64,000 nt of DNA from Massilia mucilaginosa (lineage in GTDB: Bacteria; Pseudomonadota; Gammaproteobacteria; Burkholderiales; Burkholderiaceae_D). Location: the NCBI RefSeq assembly GCF_011682145.1, contig NZ_WHJH01000002.1:124001-188000 (forward strand). The letters are read 5' to 3'. Of this stretch, positions 1 to 8,772 are shown in pieces. The notes under the pieces were generated by a model. That model did no database searches. It was not told the origin of the DNA and was given only the letters and a program-made list of their open reading frames with translations. Each line of letters starts with the position of its first letter. Positions within the stretch are counted from its first letter, which is position 1. Both the position numbers and the translations under genes were made by a program.

Positions 1-266
1 TGGCTGAAATCGTCCTGTTTGAACATGCCAATTATCACGGTGCCCATAAACATTTGTTCACCTCGGAACTGAATCTGAATGCGCCCGATGATAATTTTTT
101 CAATGACAAGATTTCGTCGTTTGTCATCTTGTCGGGGCGCTGGCAGTTCTATCGCGATGCCAATTTCCAGGGGCCGGCGTCGCGGGTATTCGGGCCGGGT
201 CTGTATAACTGGGTCGAAGCGGTGAATATTCCGAACGATTCCATCTCATCGGTCAGGCACGTGTAA
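1..266 (+). CDS. Beta/gamma-crystallin family protein (5' partial by one base)
   Basis: The first base of the window is the T of an ATG whose A lies just outside, so the frame opens as (A)TG GCT GAA and the protein lacks only its initiator base. It is about 88 residues, the size of one crystallin domain. It carries two copies of the N/D-N/D-x-x-S/T-S calcium-binding signature: NDKISS near the middle and NDSISS near the C-terminus. Greek-key aromatics such as FYRDANFQGPASRVF are also present. Members of this family bind calcium and are stable beta-sandwich proteins; the cellular role of bacterial single-domain forms is mostly unknown. There is no signal peptide. A close paralogue follows 79 bp downstream. 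Confidence 0.85.
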   Translation, partial: AEIVLFEHANYHGAHKHLFTSELNLNAPDDNFFNDKISSFVILSGRWQFYRDANFQGPASRVFGPGLYNWVEAVNIPNDSISSVRHV

Positions 267-345
267 CTGAAACAGGGTTGCCATGGCGGTGCTCGCGGCA
301 GTTAAATCGGACGCGCTCGCCGCTATTATCAGGTAAGGAGGATAT

Positions 346-618
346 ATGGCTGAAGTCGTGTTATACCAACATATTAACTTTCGCGGTCGCGAAAAACATT
401 TGTATGGGTCGGAACCGAACCTGAATGCGCCGGACGATAATTTCTTCAATGATAAATGTTCCTCATTCGTCGTGGTAGCGGGGCGCTGGAAGTTTTATCG
501 CGACAGTAATTATCGCGGACCCGCATCGCGCGTATTCGGACCGGGCCGCTATTCGTGGGTGGAAGCGGTGAATATTCCCAACGATTCCGTCTCGTCGGTG
601 CGGCTGATGTCGGCCTGA
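346..618 (+). CDS. Beta/gamma-crystallin family protein, second tandem copy
   Basis: A 90-residue protein, about 75-80 percent identical by eye to the upstream copy. It contains the same paired calcium-binding signatures, NDKCSS (about residues 36-41) and NDSVSS (about 80-85), so it should form a complete two-motif Greek-key domain with two calcium sites. A strong ribosome binding site, AAGGAGG at 335-341, lies 4 bases before the ATG and fixes the start. There is no secretion signal or membrane segment, so it is probably cytoplasmic unless exported by another route. The two copies look like a recent tandem duplication. Structural and stress roles are both possible; none can be read from the sequence. 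Confidence 0.88.
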   Translation: MAEVVLYQHINFRGREKHLYGSEPNLNAPDDNFFNDKCSSFVVVAGRWKFYRDSNYRGPASRVFGPGRYSWVEAVNIPNDSVSSVRLMSA

Positions 619-738
619 TTCACGGCCGCCCTCAGCATGGCAAGCGCAGTGGTGAATCATTCCAAGCGCTTGTCATCAAGCTGTCATGATCGTATGCGAG
701 GCTGTGCTCATAAAAAAACAACAAGGGAGAAAGAGAAC

Positions 739-927
739 ATGCTCAGTACCGTTACCAGCCACATCAACACCTTCCGCGCCGCCCGCCTCACGCACCAGTC
801 GCCGTACCGGGCCGAAATGGCCGATCTCCCCGCCACGCTGTACCCCTTCTGGAAGCGCACGGCGCAGCACGAATTCAAAGGCATCCCACAGGATGCCTTT
901 TTTTCGCCCGCGCCGCCGAAGGGCTGA
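739..927 (+). CDS. N-terminal part of a frameshifted glycine-rich-domain-type protein
   Basis: A 62-codon reading frame with a purine-rich ribosome binding site (AAGGGAGAAAGAG) before the ATG. It ends 25 bases after a run of seven T at 898-904. Moving back one base after that run (TTT TTT to TTC GCC) joins it seamlessly to the next reading frame as ..DAFFFARAAEGLMAFFD.., giving one 253-residue protein. The last seven residues before the TGA (SPAPPKG) are therefore probably out of frame. Either the gene is inactivated, or the run is a sequencing artefact, or expression depends on slippage at the T run. The N-terminal part shows no domain I recognise. Confidence 0.6.
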   Translation: MLSTVTSHINTFRAARLTHQSPYRAEMADLPATLYPFWKRTAQHEFKGIPQDAFFSPAPPKG

Positions 928-1499
928 TGGCGTTTTTCGACTGCGTGCGCCAGGCGGAGCTGCCGTGCGGCCTGCCCTCGATGGCGGCCGACTCGGTGTG
1001 GCACGCCTGGATGCGCCTCTCGCCGACCGGTTTGAACGCCTTCTGCCGCAAGCACTTCGGGCGCGTGATCCCGCACGTGGAGGCGCCCGAGATGAGCGGC
1101 GGCATGGGGCGCGCGCTGGCCGTATGCCTGGTGCGGGCGCGCCGCATCGAGCGCATGCCGGTGGCCGGTTCCAACCTGCCGCGCCTGTTCGCGCTGGACC
1201 GCATGCTGGCCATGCCGCGCGGTTGCGGCTACCTGCTGTTCAACGGCCAGGTGGCCTCGCTGGCGCTCGACGAGCGCGGACGCGTGATCGGCGTGCCGGC
1301 CTGTGTCGATAGCCTGACGCCGGAGCAGTTGCTGGCGGCCGGCTTGATCAGCGAAACGGAGTACCGGCCGCACGCGCGCAAGACGCGCGTCAAGGGCGAT
1401 CGCGGCACCAGCGACCGCCATTCACCGTGCGGCACCGGCGCTTACGAAGGCGGCGGGGACGCCGGCTGCGGCGGCGCTTGCGGCGGTGGGGGCGACTAA
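927..1499 (+). CDS. C-terminal part of the same protein; GRDP-like with Gly/Cys-rich tail
   Basis: A 190-codon frame whose ATG overlaps the preceding TGA (TGATG), so coupled translation could also make it as a separate product. The segment DSVWHAWMRLSPTGLNAFC followed by GRVIPH resembles the conserved core (VWH..F....Y..FC..FGR.I.H) of bacterial glycine-rich-domain-containing proteins. The tail is rich in Gly and Cys (GCGGACGGGGD), also typical of that group. The function of the family is unknown. No signal peptide or transmembrane segment is seen. The family assignment rests on motif resemblance only. See the preceding entry for the T7 frameshift that separates the two halves. Confidence 0.6.
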   Translation: MAFFDCVRQAELPCGLPSMAADSVWHAWMRLSPTGLNAFCRKHFGRVIPHVEAPEMSGGMGRALAVCLVRARRIERMPVAGSNLPRLFALDRMLAMPRGCGYLLFNGQVASLALDERGRVIGVPACVDSLTPEQLLAAGLISETEYRPHARKTRVKGDRGTSDRHSPCGTGAYEGGGDAGCGGACGGGGD

Positions 1500-1525
1500 G
1501 GCAGGGTCAGTCGCCGCTGCTGTTG

Positions 1526-2377
1526 TCAGGCCCCGGTCGCCACTGGCCGTGCCGGATCGGCGCACCATTCGCTCCACGAACCCGGATACAGCGCGGCACC
1601 GGGCAAACCGGCCACTTCCAGCGCCAGCAGGTTGTGGCACGCGGTCACGCCGGAGCCGCACTGCATGATGGCGTCCTGCGGATTGCCCACCAGCGGCGCC
1701 AGTTCGGCCTTGAGGCGGGCGGCATCCTTGAAGCGCCCGTCCGGCGCCAGGTTATCCTTGAAGAAGTGATTCTTCGCCCCCGGAATATGCCCGCCCACCG
1801 GATCGATGGTTTCGTTTTCGCCGCGGAAGCGGTCGGCCGCGCGCGCGTCGAGCACCACGCGCTTGCCGCTCTGGATATTATCGAGCACGTCGGCCGCCGA
1901 CACGGTGGTCACCAGCGGCGCGCGTTCGGCAAAGCTGCCGCTCTTCGGCGCCGCGGCAGCGGTCGACAGCGCCAGGCCCGCCGCCTGCCATGCCGCCATG
2001 CCGCCATCGAGCACCGCCACCGCCGGATGGCCGACCCAGCGCAGCATCCACCACAGGCGCGCCGCGAACATGCCGCCGTGCGCATCGTAGGCGATGACCT
2101 GGCTGTCGTCGTCGATGCCCCAGCTGCGCAGGGTGGCGACCAGGTCGGCCCGCACCGGCAGCGGATGGCGCCCGCGAAACGCGCCGTCCGCGCCGTGCTT
2201 GGCGCCCGACAGCGCGGTTTCGATATCGGCGAACAGCGCGTGCGGCAAGTGGCCGGCGGCGTAGGCCTCGCGGCCGGCGGACAGGTTCATCAGGTCGTGG
2301 CGGCAGTCGACGATCACCCACGATGGGTTGTCGATATGGCCGGCCAGGTCGGCTGCGGAAATCAGTGTCGTGTACAT
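1526..2377 (-). CDS. sseA: 3-mercaptopyruvate / thiosulfate sulfurtransferase (rhodanese tandem)
   Basis: A 283-residue protein with two rhodanese domains, the first inactive (about 5-130) and the second catalytic (about 160-280). The active-site loop is CGSGVTA with the persulfide-carrying Cys at about 240. CGSGVTA is the loop of mercaptopyruvate sulfurtransferases, whereas classical rhodaneses have CRKGVT, so 3-mercaptopyruvate is the likelier donor. It transfers sulfane sulfur from mercaptopyruvate to thiols or cyanide in the cytoplasm. A start further upstream is open but would extend into the neighbouring permease gene; MYTTLISAADL matches the usual N-terminus. It lies 8 bp after the DMT permease gene on the same strand. 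Confidence 0.9.
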   Translation of the reverse strand: MYTTLISAADLAGHIDNPSWVIVDCRHDLMNLSAGREAYAAGHLPHALFADIETALSGAKHGADGAFRGRHPLPVRADLVATLRSWGIDDDSQVIAYDAHGGMFAARLWWMLRWVGHPAVAVLDGGMAAWQAAGLALSTAAAAPKSGSFAERAPLVTTVSAADVLDNIQSGKRVVLDARAADRFRGENETIDPVGGHIPGAKNHFFKDNLAPDGRFKDAARLKAELAPLVGNPQDAIMQCGSGVTACHNLLALEVAGLPGAALYPGSWSEWCADPARPVATGA

Positions 2378-2385
2378 GGGCGTCC

Positions 2386-3312
2386 TTAAAGTTCGCTTGC
2401 GATGGGATCGGTCTTGCTGACGGCGGCGCCGCGTGGCGTGCTTTGGGTATTGTAAAACGTCGCGGCGATGCCCGACACAAGAATCACCGCCATCCCCAGC
2501 CACACGTACCAGGTGAATCTGTCGCCCCACAGCAGCATGCCCCACAGGCTGGAAAACACGATGCCGGTGTACTGCAGGTTGGCCACCACCAGCACCTTGC
2601 CGATGCGGTAGGCGCGCGTCATGGCGATCTGCGCGAACAGGGCCGATACACCAATGGCCAGCAGCAGGCCGGCGCTGTGCAGGCTATGCGCCGTGAATAG
2701 CGGCAGGCCGGCGGCGCGCCCTTCGAGCAGGGTGCCCACCAGGCCGGCGCTGGCCGTCATGGCGGAGAAGTAAAACACCACGCGGAATTCCGGCTCGCCC
2801 AGCTGCCCCAGGCGCCGCACCTGCATGTAGGCCATCGCCGACAGCACGCTCGACATCAGGCCGACCGCGCCGCCCAGCCACTGGTTGCTTGCTATCGCCG
2901 GTTGCAGCACCAGCGTCACGCCCACGAAACTCATGATCACAGCAACGACCAGCGGCCACTCCACATGGTCCTTGGCATGCCACCAGCCGGCGCAGAACAG
3001 GTACGCCGCGATCCAGATCGGCGCCATGTAGTTGAGGGTGACGGCGGTGGCCAGCGGCAGTTTGCCGATCGCGAAAAACCACATCCACAGCGACACCACG
3101 CCGACAAAACTGCGCCACAGGTGGTCGTTGACGAACATGGTGCGCAGGCTCAGTCCCCGGTGCTTGACCATGATGAGCAGCATGACGGTGCCGATCAACC
3201 CACGGTACATGACGATTTCCGACGTTGAATACGTGCCTGAAGCCAGTTTCACGGCCGCGCCCATAGCGGCGAAGGCGAAGCTGGCGAATAACATCCACAG
3301 TGCTGCTGCCAT
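2386..3312 (-). CDS. DMT-superfamily (EamA) permease, copy 2
   Basis: A 308-residue integral membrane protein with about ten hydrophobic segments arranged as two EamA repeats, the usual architecture of drug/metabolite transporters. Characteristic stretches are MGAAVKLASGTYS near the N-terminus, LATAVTLNYMAPIW in the middle and VANLQYTGIVFSS late in the second repeat. It is a clear paralogue of the gene immediately upstream (3327-4235), with long identical blocks, so the pair arose by tandem duplication. The substrate is unknown; the family includes exporters of amino acids and other metabolites. It is the third gene of a probable operon that begins with the Rieske oxygenase. Confidence 0.88.
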   Translation of the reverse strand: MAAALWMLFASFAFAAMGAAVKLASGTYSTSEIVMYRGLIGTVMLLIMVKHRGLSLRTMFVNDHLWRSFVGVVSLWMWFFAIGKLPLATAVTLNYMAPIWIAAYLFCAGWWHAKDHVEWPLVVAVIMSFVGVTLVLQPAIASNQWLGGAVGLMSSVLSAMAYMQVRRLGQLGEPEFRVVFYFSAMTASAGLVGTLLEGRAAGLPLFTAHSLHSAGLLLAIGVSALFAQIAMTRAYRIGKVLVVANLQYTGIVFSSLWGMLLWGDRFTWYVWLGMAVILVSGIAATFYNTQSTPRGAAVSKTDPIASEL

Positions 3313-3326
3313 GGTTTCCTTGCTTC

Positions 3327-4235
3327 TTACTGGTCGCCGGCGCGGGCCGCCGCGGCGCGCTTTTCGGTGACGGTATTATAGAAAGTGGCGGCCACGCTGG
3401 AGGCGAGGATCAATACCATGCCAAGCCAGACATGCCAGTCGAAAACGTCATGCCAGATCAGGATGCCCCAGACGCTGGAAAACACGATGCCGGTGTACTG
3501 CAGGTTGGCCACCACCAGCACCTTGCCGGTGCGCCAGGCGCGCGTGAGCGCCATCTGGGCGAACACGCCCGAGGCCCCGATAAACAGCAGCAAAGCCGCG
3601 CCGCGCGGCGAGTGCGCATGCCACGCCGCACCGTCGGGCGAGCCGCCCGGCAGCAGGCTGCCTGCGATGCCCGCCGCGATGTTCACCGCCAAAAAGTAGA
3701 ACACCACCCGGTATTCCGGCTCGCCCGCGCGGCTCAGGCGCCGCACCATGGTGTAGGCGATGGCGGCCAGCACGCCCGACAACAGCGCCATCAGCGCGCC
3801 GAACCACTGCTGCGCCTCGAAGGCCGGGCGCAGGGCCAGCATGACGCCGCCGAAACTGACGCAAATCGCCGCCAGCAGGGGCGGGGCGATGCGCTCCTTG
3901 CCCTGCCACCAGGCGAAGGCGATCATCGCCACTGCGGTCCAGATGGGCGACATGTAATTGAGGGTGACGGCGGTGGCCAGCGGCAGCTTGGTGGCCGCGT
4001 AAAACCACATCCACAGCGACACCACGCCGATCGCGCCGCGCCACAGATGCCCGGGCAGGTGCTCGGTGCGCAGCTTGCCGCCCTGGTGGCGGATGAACAG
4101 AAACAGGAGGATGATGCCGACCAGGCCCCGGTAGAACACGATTTCGGCGACCGAATACTCGTTCGAAGCGAGTTTGACGGCCGCGCCCATGAGCGAGAAC
4201 AGAAAACTCGCCAGCAGGATCCAGAGCGCGGCCAC
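3327..4235 (-). CDS. DMT-superfamily (EamA) permease, copy 1
   Basis: A 302-residue permease with about ten transmembrane segments and two EamA repeats. It shares motifs MGAAVKLASNEYS, LATAVTLNYMSPIW and VANLQYTGIVFSS with the downstream copy. The start is a GTG (4233-4235) only 11 bp after the oxygenase stop, which argues for co-transcription and coupled translation. The loop regions and C-termini of the two copies differ much more than the membrane core, so the duplicates may have different specificities, or may form a heteromer. The substrate cannot be named; the neighbouring Rieske oxygenase suggests, by context only, a small quaternary amine or an aromatic compound. Confidence 0.88.
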   Translation of the reverse strand: MAALWILLASFLFSLMGAAVKLASNEYSVAEIVFYRGLVGIILLFLFIRHQGGKLRTEHLPGHLWRGAIGVVSLWMWFYAATKLPLATAVTLNYMSPIWTAVAMIAFAWWQGKERIAPPLLAAICVSFGGVMLALRPAFEAQQWFGALMALLSGVLAAIAYTMVRRLSRAGEPEYRVVFYFLAVNIAAGIAGSLLPGGSPDGAAWHAHSPRGAALLLFIGASGVFAQMALTRAWRTGKVLVVANLQYTGIVFSSVWGILIWHDVFDWHVWLGMVLILASSVAATFYNTVTEKRAAAARAGDQ

Positions 4236-4246
4236 GAAGTCGGCGC

Positions 4247-5347
4247 CTACAGCGCCAGGTTACTGCGGTACCACTCGTGGAAGTGCTGCATGCCGTCTTC
4301 CATCGGCGACTGGTAGGGACCGACTTCGTTGACCCCGCGCGCCAGCAGGATGCGGCGTCCGGCATCCATGCGCATGCCGATTTCGTCGTCTTCCACGCAG
4401 GTCTCGAAGTAGGCGGCGCGTTCGGCCTCGATGAAGTCGCGCTCGAACAGCACGATCTCTTCGGGGTAGTAGAACTCGACCACGTTGCGCGTCTTTTGCG
4501 GGCCGTCCGGCCACAGGGTCGAGACGATCAGCACGTGCGGATACCACTCGACCATGATGTTCGGGTACAAGGTGAACCAGATCGCGCCTTTGTCGGGCGG
4601 CACGCCGCCACGGAACTTGAGCACCTGCTCCTGCCAGCGCTGGTAGATGGGCGAACCGGCCTTGCCCAGGCCGCGATTGACGCCGACCGTCTGCACGCTG
4701 TAATCGCGTCCGAACTCCCAGCGCAGGTCGTCGCAGCTGACAAAGCCGCCCAGGCCCGCGTGGAACGGCTCGACGTGGTAATCCTCCAGGTAGACTTCGA
4801 TGAAGGTCTTCCAGTTGTAATTACAGGTCTGCACCTCGACGTGGTCGAACATATAGCCCGAAAAATCGAAATCCCTGGCCACCGACAGGCTCTTGAGCTT
4901 GTCCATGACGTTGTAGCCGTTCTGCTCGAACAGCAGCCCGTTCCACTCCTGGAGTGGCGTCTTGGACAAATTCAGGCACGGCGTTTCCGGGAAGTGCGGC
5001 GCACCGATCAGCTCACCCTTGAGGTCGTAGGTCCAGCGATGCAGCGGGCAGACGATATTGTTTGCGTTGCCGCGTCCATTGAACATCAGCGCCTGGCGAT
5101 GACGGCACACGTTCGACAGGACCTCGATCCCGTTTGCGTTGCGCACCAGCATGCGGCCCTCGTTCTCGGAAGCGAGCGTGGCAAAGTCTCCCGTTTCGGG
5201 CACCATCAGCGTATGGCCGACATAGCGCGGGCCATGCTGGAACAATTGCTGCATTTCGCGCTTCAACAGCGCTTCATCAAAGTAAGCATCTACCGGAAGC
5301 TGCGCGCATGAGCGCGCCAGCTTGGCGTGGATAGCCAGATCGGACAT
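4247..5347 (-). CDS. Rieske-type ring-hydroxylating / demethylating oxygenase, alpha subunit
   Basis: A 366-residue oxygenase. The N-terminal Rieske domain carries the [2Fe-2S] ligands C81-x-H83 and C100-x2-H103 (CRH...CPLH). The catalytic domain has the mononuclear iron motif EDYHVEPFH, with His191 and His196 as ligands and Asp189 in the position of the bridging acid between subunits. The remaining iron-ligand acid probably lies in the EDDEIGMRMD stretch near residue 335. Such enzymes use electrons from a separate reductase to hydroxylate or demethylate substrates; no reductase or ferredoxin gene lies nearby. A good ribosome binding site (AAGGGGGG) precedes the ATG. It leads an operon with two permeases. 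The substrate is not identifiable. Confidence 0.88.
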   Translation of the reverse strand: MSDLAIHAKLARSCAQLPVDAYFDEALLKREMQQLFQHGPRYVGHTLMVPETGDFATLASENEGRMLVRNANGIEVLSNVCRHRQALMFNGRGNANNIVCPLHRWTYDLKGELIGAPHFPETPCLNLSKTPLQEWNGLLFEQNGYNVMDKLKSLSVARDFDFSGYMFDHVEVQTCNYNWKTFIEVYLEDYHVEPFHAGLGGFVSCDDLRWEFGRDYSVQTVGVNRGLGKAGSPIYQRWQEQVLKFRGGVPPDKGAIWFTLYPNIMVEWYPHVLIVSTLWPDGPQKTRNVVEFYYPEEIVLFERDFIEAERAAYFETCVEDDEIGMRMDAGRRILLARGVNEVGPYQSPMEDGMQHFHEWYRSNLAL

Positions 5348-5661
5348 CCCAACCCCCCTTTTATATGTGCACCGAGTAAAGAAGAGAAAGAATCCAAAGA
5401 CCAGTATTTTGGAGTGCGGAATACGGTATTTCGGACAGAACCGGAGATTATAGCGCGGAACGGGCCCTACCGTCTCGGTCCGGCGCGGGAATGTGGTGTG
5501 GACGGACGTAAATATTGAAGGAAAAACATGGTTTTCATCGATCCAGCCTCAATACGATAAAATGCCAAATCGCCACCTGTTAGGATGGATTGTTCTAGAA
5601 TAAGCGATTAGACTGGCGCGCCGCGCACAAGTTGCATGCTGCGGACTCACATAAAGTAACT
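5348..5661. other. Intergenic region between the divergent oxygenase operon and xseB
   Basis: About 314 bases without a convincing gene. It must hold the promoters of the divergent oxygenase operon and of the xseB-ispA-dxs operon. It is clearly more AT-rich around 5390-5430 and 5520-5610. The short ATG-led frame at 5327-5518 runs antisense into the oxygenase start and has no ribosome binding site. I could not pick a -35/-10 pair with confidence, and no strong inverted repeat is visible. Confidence 0.4.
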
Positions 5662-5922
5662 ATGGCAAAGAAATTATTAGTGGAACCCGCAGCGGCGCCT
5701 GAATCGTTCGAACAGGCCATGGCCGAACTGGCCCAGCTGGTGAGCCAGATGGAAGCCGGCCAGTTGCCGCTGGAGGCGTCGGTCGCGGCGTACGCGCGCG
5801 GCTCGGAGCTGGTGCGCTACTGCGCGGCCCAGCTCGAAAAAGTCGAGTCCCAGGTCAAGGTGCTCGAAGGCGACATGCTCCGTCCCTTCGCGGCCGATGG
5901 CGCCGGCGAGGGCATGCAATGA
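5662..5922 (+). CDS. xseB: Exodeoxyribonuclease VII small subunit
   Basis: An 86-residue, mostly helical protein with the family signature [22 protein letters not shown]...Y..G..L...C. XseB pairs with the large subunit XseA to degrade single-stranded DNA in both directions during repair; several XseB helices wrap XseA. The start at MAKKLL is chosen over an ATG 30 bases upstream because it matches the usual N-terminus and length (about 80 residues). The stop overlaps the ispA start by four bases (ATGA). The xseB-ispA-dxs order is standard in betaproteobacteria. Confidence 0.92.
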   Translation: MAKKLLVEPAAAPESFEQAMAELAQLVSQMEAGQLPLEASVAAYARGSELVRYCAAQLEKVESQVKVLEGDMLRPFAADGAGEGMQ

Positions 5923-6809
5923 GCGGCCCGTTCGACGACTGGATGAAAACCGTGCAGGCGCGCGCCGAAGAAGCGCTGGACGCCTTGCTGCCGGCGGCCA
6001 GCGTGGTGCCGCACAAGCTGCACGAAGCGATGCGCTACACGGTGCTCGGCGGGGGCAAGCGGGTACGCCCGCTGCTGGTGTTTGCCAGCGGCGCGCTGTT
6101 CGGCGCCGATGCGCACGCACTGGCGCGCGCCGCCGCCGCTGTCGAAATGATCCACGCCTACTCGCTGGTGCACGACGACATGCCCTGCATGGACGACGAC
6201 GACCTGCGCCGGGGCAAACCGACCGTGCACGTGGCCTACGACGAAGCGACCGCGCTGCTGGTCGGCGACGCGCTGCAATCGCAGGCCTTCCTGGCGCTGG
6301 CCGAAGGCATGGATATTCCCGCGTCGCGCCAGGTGGCCATGCTGCGCCTGCTCGCGCACGCGGCCGGGTCGGGCGGAATGTGCGGCGGCCAGGCCATCGA
6401 TTTGGACAGTGTCGGCATCAGCCTCACGCTCGAACAGCTCGAACAGATGCACCAGCTCAAAACCGGCGCCTTGCTGCGCGCCTCGGTGGTGCTGGGCGCG
6501 CTGGCCGGCGCCGATGTCGGCCCCGACCAGATGCGCGCGCTCGACGCCTACGCCAAAGCGATCGGGCTGGCCTTCCAGGTGGTCGACGACGTGCTCGATG
6601 CGACCGCCGATTCGGCCACCCTCGGGAAGACCGCGGGCAAGGACGCGGCGGCCAACAAGCCGACCTACGTATCGATTTTGGGCCTGGAGCCATCCAGGGT
6701 CTTGGCAGAAAAATTGCGGAACGACGCGCATGACGCGCTCGCGCCGTTTGGTGAAAAAGCAGATCGGCTGCGCCAGTTGGCGGACCTGATCGTGCAGCGG
6801 AAAGCGTAA
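5919..6809 (+). CDS. ispA: (2E,6E)-farnesyl diphosphate synthase
   Basis: A 296-residue all-alpha prenyltransferase. The first aspartate-rich motif DDMPCMD starts at residue 86 inside [18 protein letters not shown], and the second, DDVLD, starts at 223; both bind the magnesium-diphosphate substrate. It condenses isopentenyl diphosphate with dimethylallyl and then geranyl diphosphate to give farnesyl diphosphate, the precursor of ubiquinone side chains, undecaprenol and the farnesyl group of heme O. The GGGKRVRP stretch near residue 47 is the IPP-binding region. It sits between xseB (four-base overlap) and dxs (directly abutting), so the operon couples the first and later steps of isoprenoid synthesis. 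Confidence 0.95.
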   Translation: MSGPFDDWMKTVQARAEEALDALLPAASVVPHKLHEAMRYTVLGGGKRVRPLLVFASGALFGADAHALARAAAAVEMIHAYSLVHDDMPCMDDDDLRRGKPTVHVAYDEATALLVGDALQSQAFLALAEGMDIPASRQVAMLRLLAHAAGSGGMCGGQAIDLDSVGISLTLEQLEQMHQLKTGALLRASVVLGALAGADVGPDQMRALDAYAKAIGLAFQVVDDVLDATADSATLGKTAGKDAAANKPTYVSILGLEPSRVLAEKLRNDAHDALAPFGEKADRLRQLADLIVQRKA

Positions 6810-8678
6810 ATGAACTTGCTAGAGACAATCAACGAACCGGCCGAACTGCGCAAGCTGGCGCGCGCACAACTGACGCCGCTGGCGCACGAGTTGCGTCACT
6901 TTCTGCTCGATTCGGTATCCAAGACCGGCGGCCACCTCTCCTCCAATTTGGGCACGGTGGAGCTGACGATTGCGCTGCACTACGTGTTCAACACGCCGCA
7001 CGACCGCATCGTGTGGGACGTGGGCCACCAGACCTACTCGCACAAGATCCTCACCGGCCGGCGCGACCAGATGCACAGCCTGCGCCAGCTGAACGGCATT
7101 TCGGGCTTTCCGCGCCGCGACGAAAGCGAATACGACACCTTCGGCACGGCCCACTCGTCGACCTCGATTTCGGCCGCGCTGGGCATGGCGCAGGCGGCCA
7201 AGATCAAGGGCGAAAACCGGCACGCGATCGCCGTCATCGGCGACGGCTCCATGACCGCCGGGATGGCCTTCGAGGCGCTCAACAACGCGGGCGTCCAGGA
7301 AGACATCAACCTGCTGGTGGTCCTCAACGACAACGACATGTCGATCTCGCCGCCGGTCGGCGCACTGAATCGCTACCTGGCGCGTTTGATGTCCGGCCAG
7401 TTCTACGCGGCCGCCAAGAACGTCGGCAAGTCGGTGCTGCCCGGTCCCGTGCTGGAACTGGCCAAGCGCTTCGAAGAACATGCCAAGGGCATGGTGGTGC
7501 CGGCCACGATGTTCGAGGAATTCGGCTTCAACTACATTGGCCCGATCGACGGCCACGACCTCGATTCGCTGATTCCGACCCTGGAAAACATCAAGAAGCT
7601 CAAGGGTCCGCAGTTCCTGCACGTGGTCACGCGCAAAGGCCAGGGCTACAAGCTGGCCGAAGCCGATCCGGTGCTGTACCACGGGCCGGGCAAGTTCAAT
7701 CCGACCGAAGGCATCTTGCCCGCCAAGGCCGGCAAGACCACCTACACCGAAGTGTTCGGCAACTGGCTGTGCGACATGGCCGCCGCCGACAAGCGCCTGG
7801 TCGGCATCACGCCGGCCATGCGCGAAGGCTCGGGCATGGTGCGCTTCGAAGAGCAGTTCCCGGACCGCTATTTCGACGTCGGCATCGCCGAGCAGCATTC
7901 GGTGACCTTCGCCGGCGGGCTGGCGACCGAAGGCTTGAAGCCGGTGGTGGCGATCTACTCGACCTTTTTGCAGCGTGCCTACGACCAGCTGATTCACGAC
8001 GTGGCGCTGCAAAACCTGGACGTGCTGTTCGCGCTCGACCGCGCGGGCCTGGTCGGCGCCGACGGCGCCACCCACGCCGGCAACTACGACGTGTCGTACC
8101 TGCGCTGCATTCCGAACATGGTGGTCATGGCCGCCTCGGACGAAAACGAATGCCGCCAGATGCTCAGCACCGGCTACCAGTACAACGGCCCGGCGGCGGT
8201 GCGGTATCCGCGCGGCGCCGGCATTGGCGCGGTGATCGAAAAAGAATTGACGACGCTGCCGATCGGCAAGGGCGAAATCAAGCGCCAGGGCGCCAGCGTG
8301 GCGATCCTGGCGTTCGGCTCGATGGTGGCGCGCAGCGTGGTGGCGGGCGAGGAGTTGAACGCGACGGTGGCCAATATGCGCTTCATCAAGCCGCTCGACG
8401 TGGAACTGGTCAAGCAGCTGGCGCAGGACCACGATTATCTGGTGACGGTGGAAGAGGGCGCGGTCATGGGCGGCGCCGGTTCGGCGGTGGCCGAAGCGCT
8501 GGCAGCCGTTGGCATCCTCAAACCCCTGCTGATCCTCGGCCTGCCCGATAAATTCATCGACCATGGCGACCCGGCAGCGTTGCTGGCGGGCGTGGGACTT
8601 GACGCCAAGGGCATCGCCGCGTCGATCCGCCAGCGCTTCGGCGCAGTCGAACCGCGGCTGGTGGTCAACAACATCTAA
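6810..8678 (+). CDS. dxs: 1-deoxy-D-xylulose-5-phosphate synthase
   Basis: A 622-residue thiamine-diphosphate enzyme of normal family length. The TPP/magnesium motif [16 protein letters not shown] begins near residue 144. The central transketolase-like domain contains the glutamate-bearing segment [17 protein letters not shown], and the C-terminal domain ends with [12 protein letters not shown]. It condenses pyruvate and glyceraldehyde 3-phosphate into DXP, the entry step of the MEP pathway, in the cytoplasm. The ATG follows the ispA TAA with no gap, so the two are almost certainly co-transcribed and translationally coupled. Confidence 0.96.
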   Translation: MNLLETINEPAELRKLARAQLTPLAHELRHFLLDSVSKTGGHLSSNLGTVELTIALHYVFNTPHDRIVWDVGHQTYSHKILTGRRDQMHSLRQLNGISGFPRRDESEYDTFGTAHSSTSISAALGMAQAAKIKGENRHAIAVIGDGSMTAGMAFEALNNAGVQEDINLLVVLNDNDMSISPPVGALNRYLARLMSGQFYAAAKNVGKSVLPGPVLELAKRFEEHAKGMVVPATMFEEFGFNYIGPIDGHDLDSLIPTLENIKKLKGPQFLHVVTRKGQGYKLAEADPVLYHGPGKFNPTEGILPAKAGKTTYTEVFGNWLCDMAAADKRLVGITPAMREGSGMVRFEEQFPDRYFDVGIAEQHSVTFAGGLATEGLKPVVAIYSTFLQRAYDQLIHDVALQNLDVLFALDRAGLVGADGATHAGNYDVSYLRCIPNMVVMAASDENECRQMLSTGYQYNGPAAVRYPRGAGIGAVIEKELTTLPIGKGEIKRQGASVAILAFGSMVARSVVAGEELNATVANMRFIKPLDVELVKQLAQDHDYLVTVEEGAVMGGAGSAVAEALAAVGILKPLLILGLPDKFIDHGDPAALLAGVGLDAKGIAASIRQRFGAVEPRLVVNNI

Positions 8679-8772
8679 GTATTGTCCTGCGACCCGGCGC
8701 TCGCTTCATCGCGGTGAACGCTCTGTTCTTCTTGACCGCGCTCGCAGTGGAGCCGAACACCGGTCCGACAGC

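Noticed and set aside
637-738. Upstream extension of the 739 reading frame
   Set aside because: The ATG at 739 has a clear purine-rich binding site, while the extension is Cys/Lys-rich without relation to the protein.
6819-8564. Long minus-strand frame opposite dxs
   Set aside because: GC-driven antisense frame of a canonical enzyme; composition is not protein-like.
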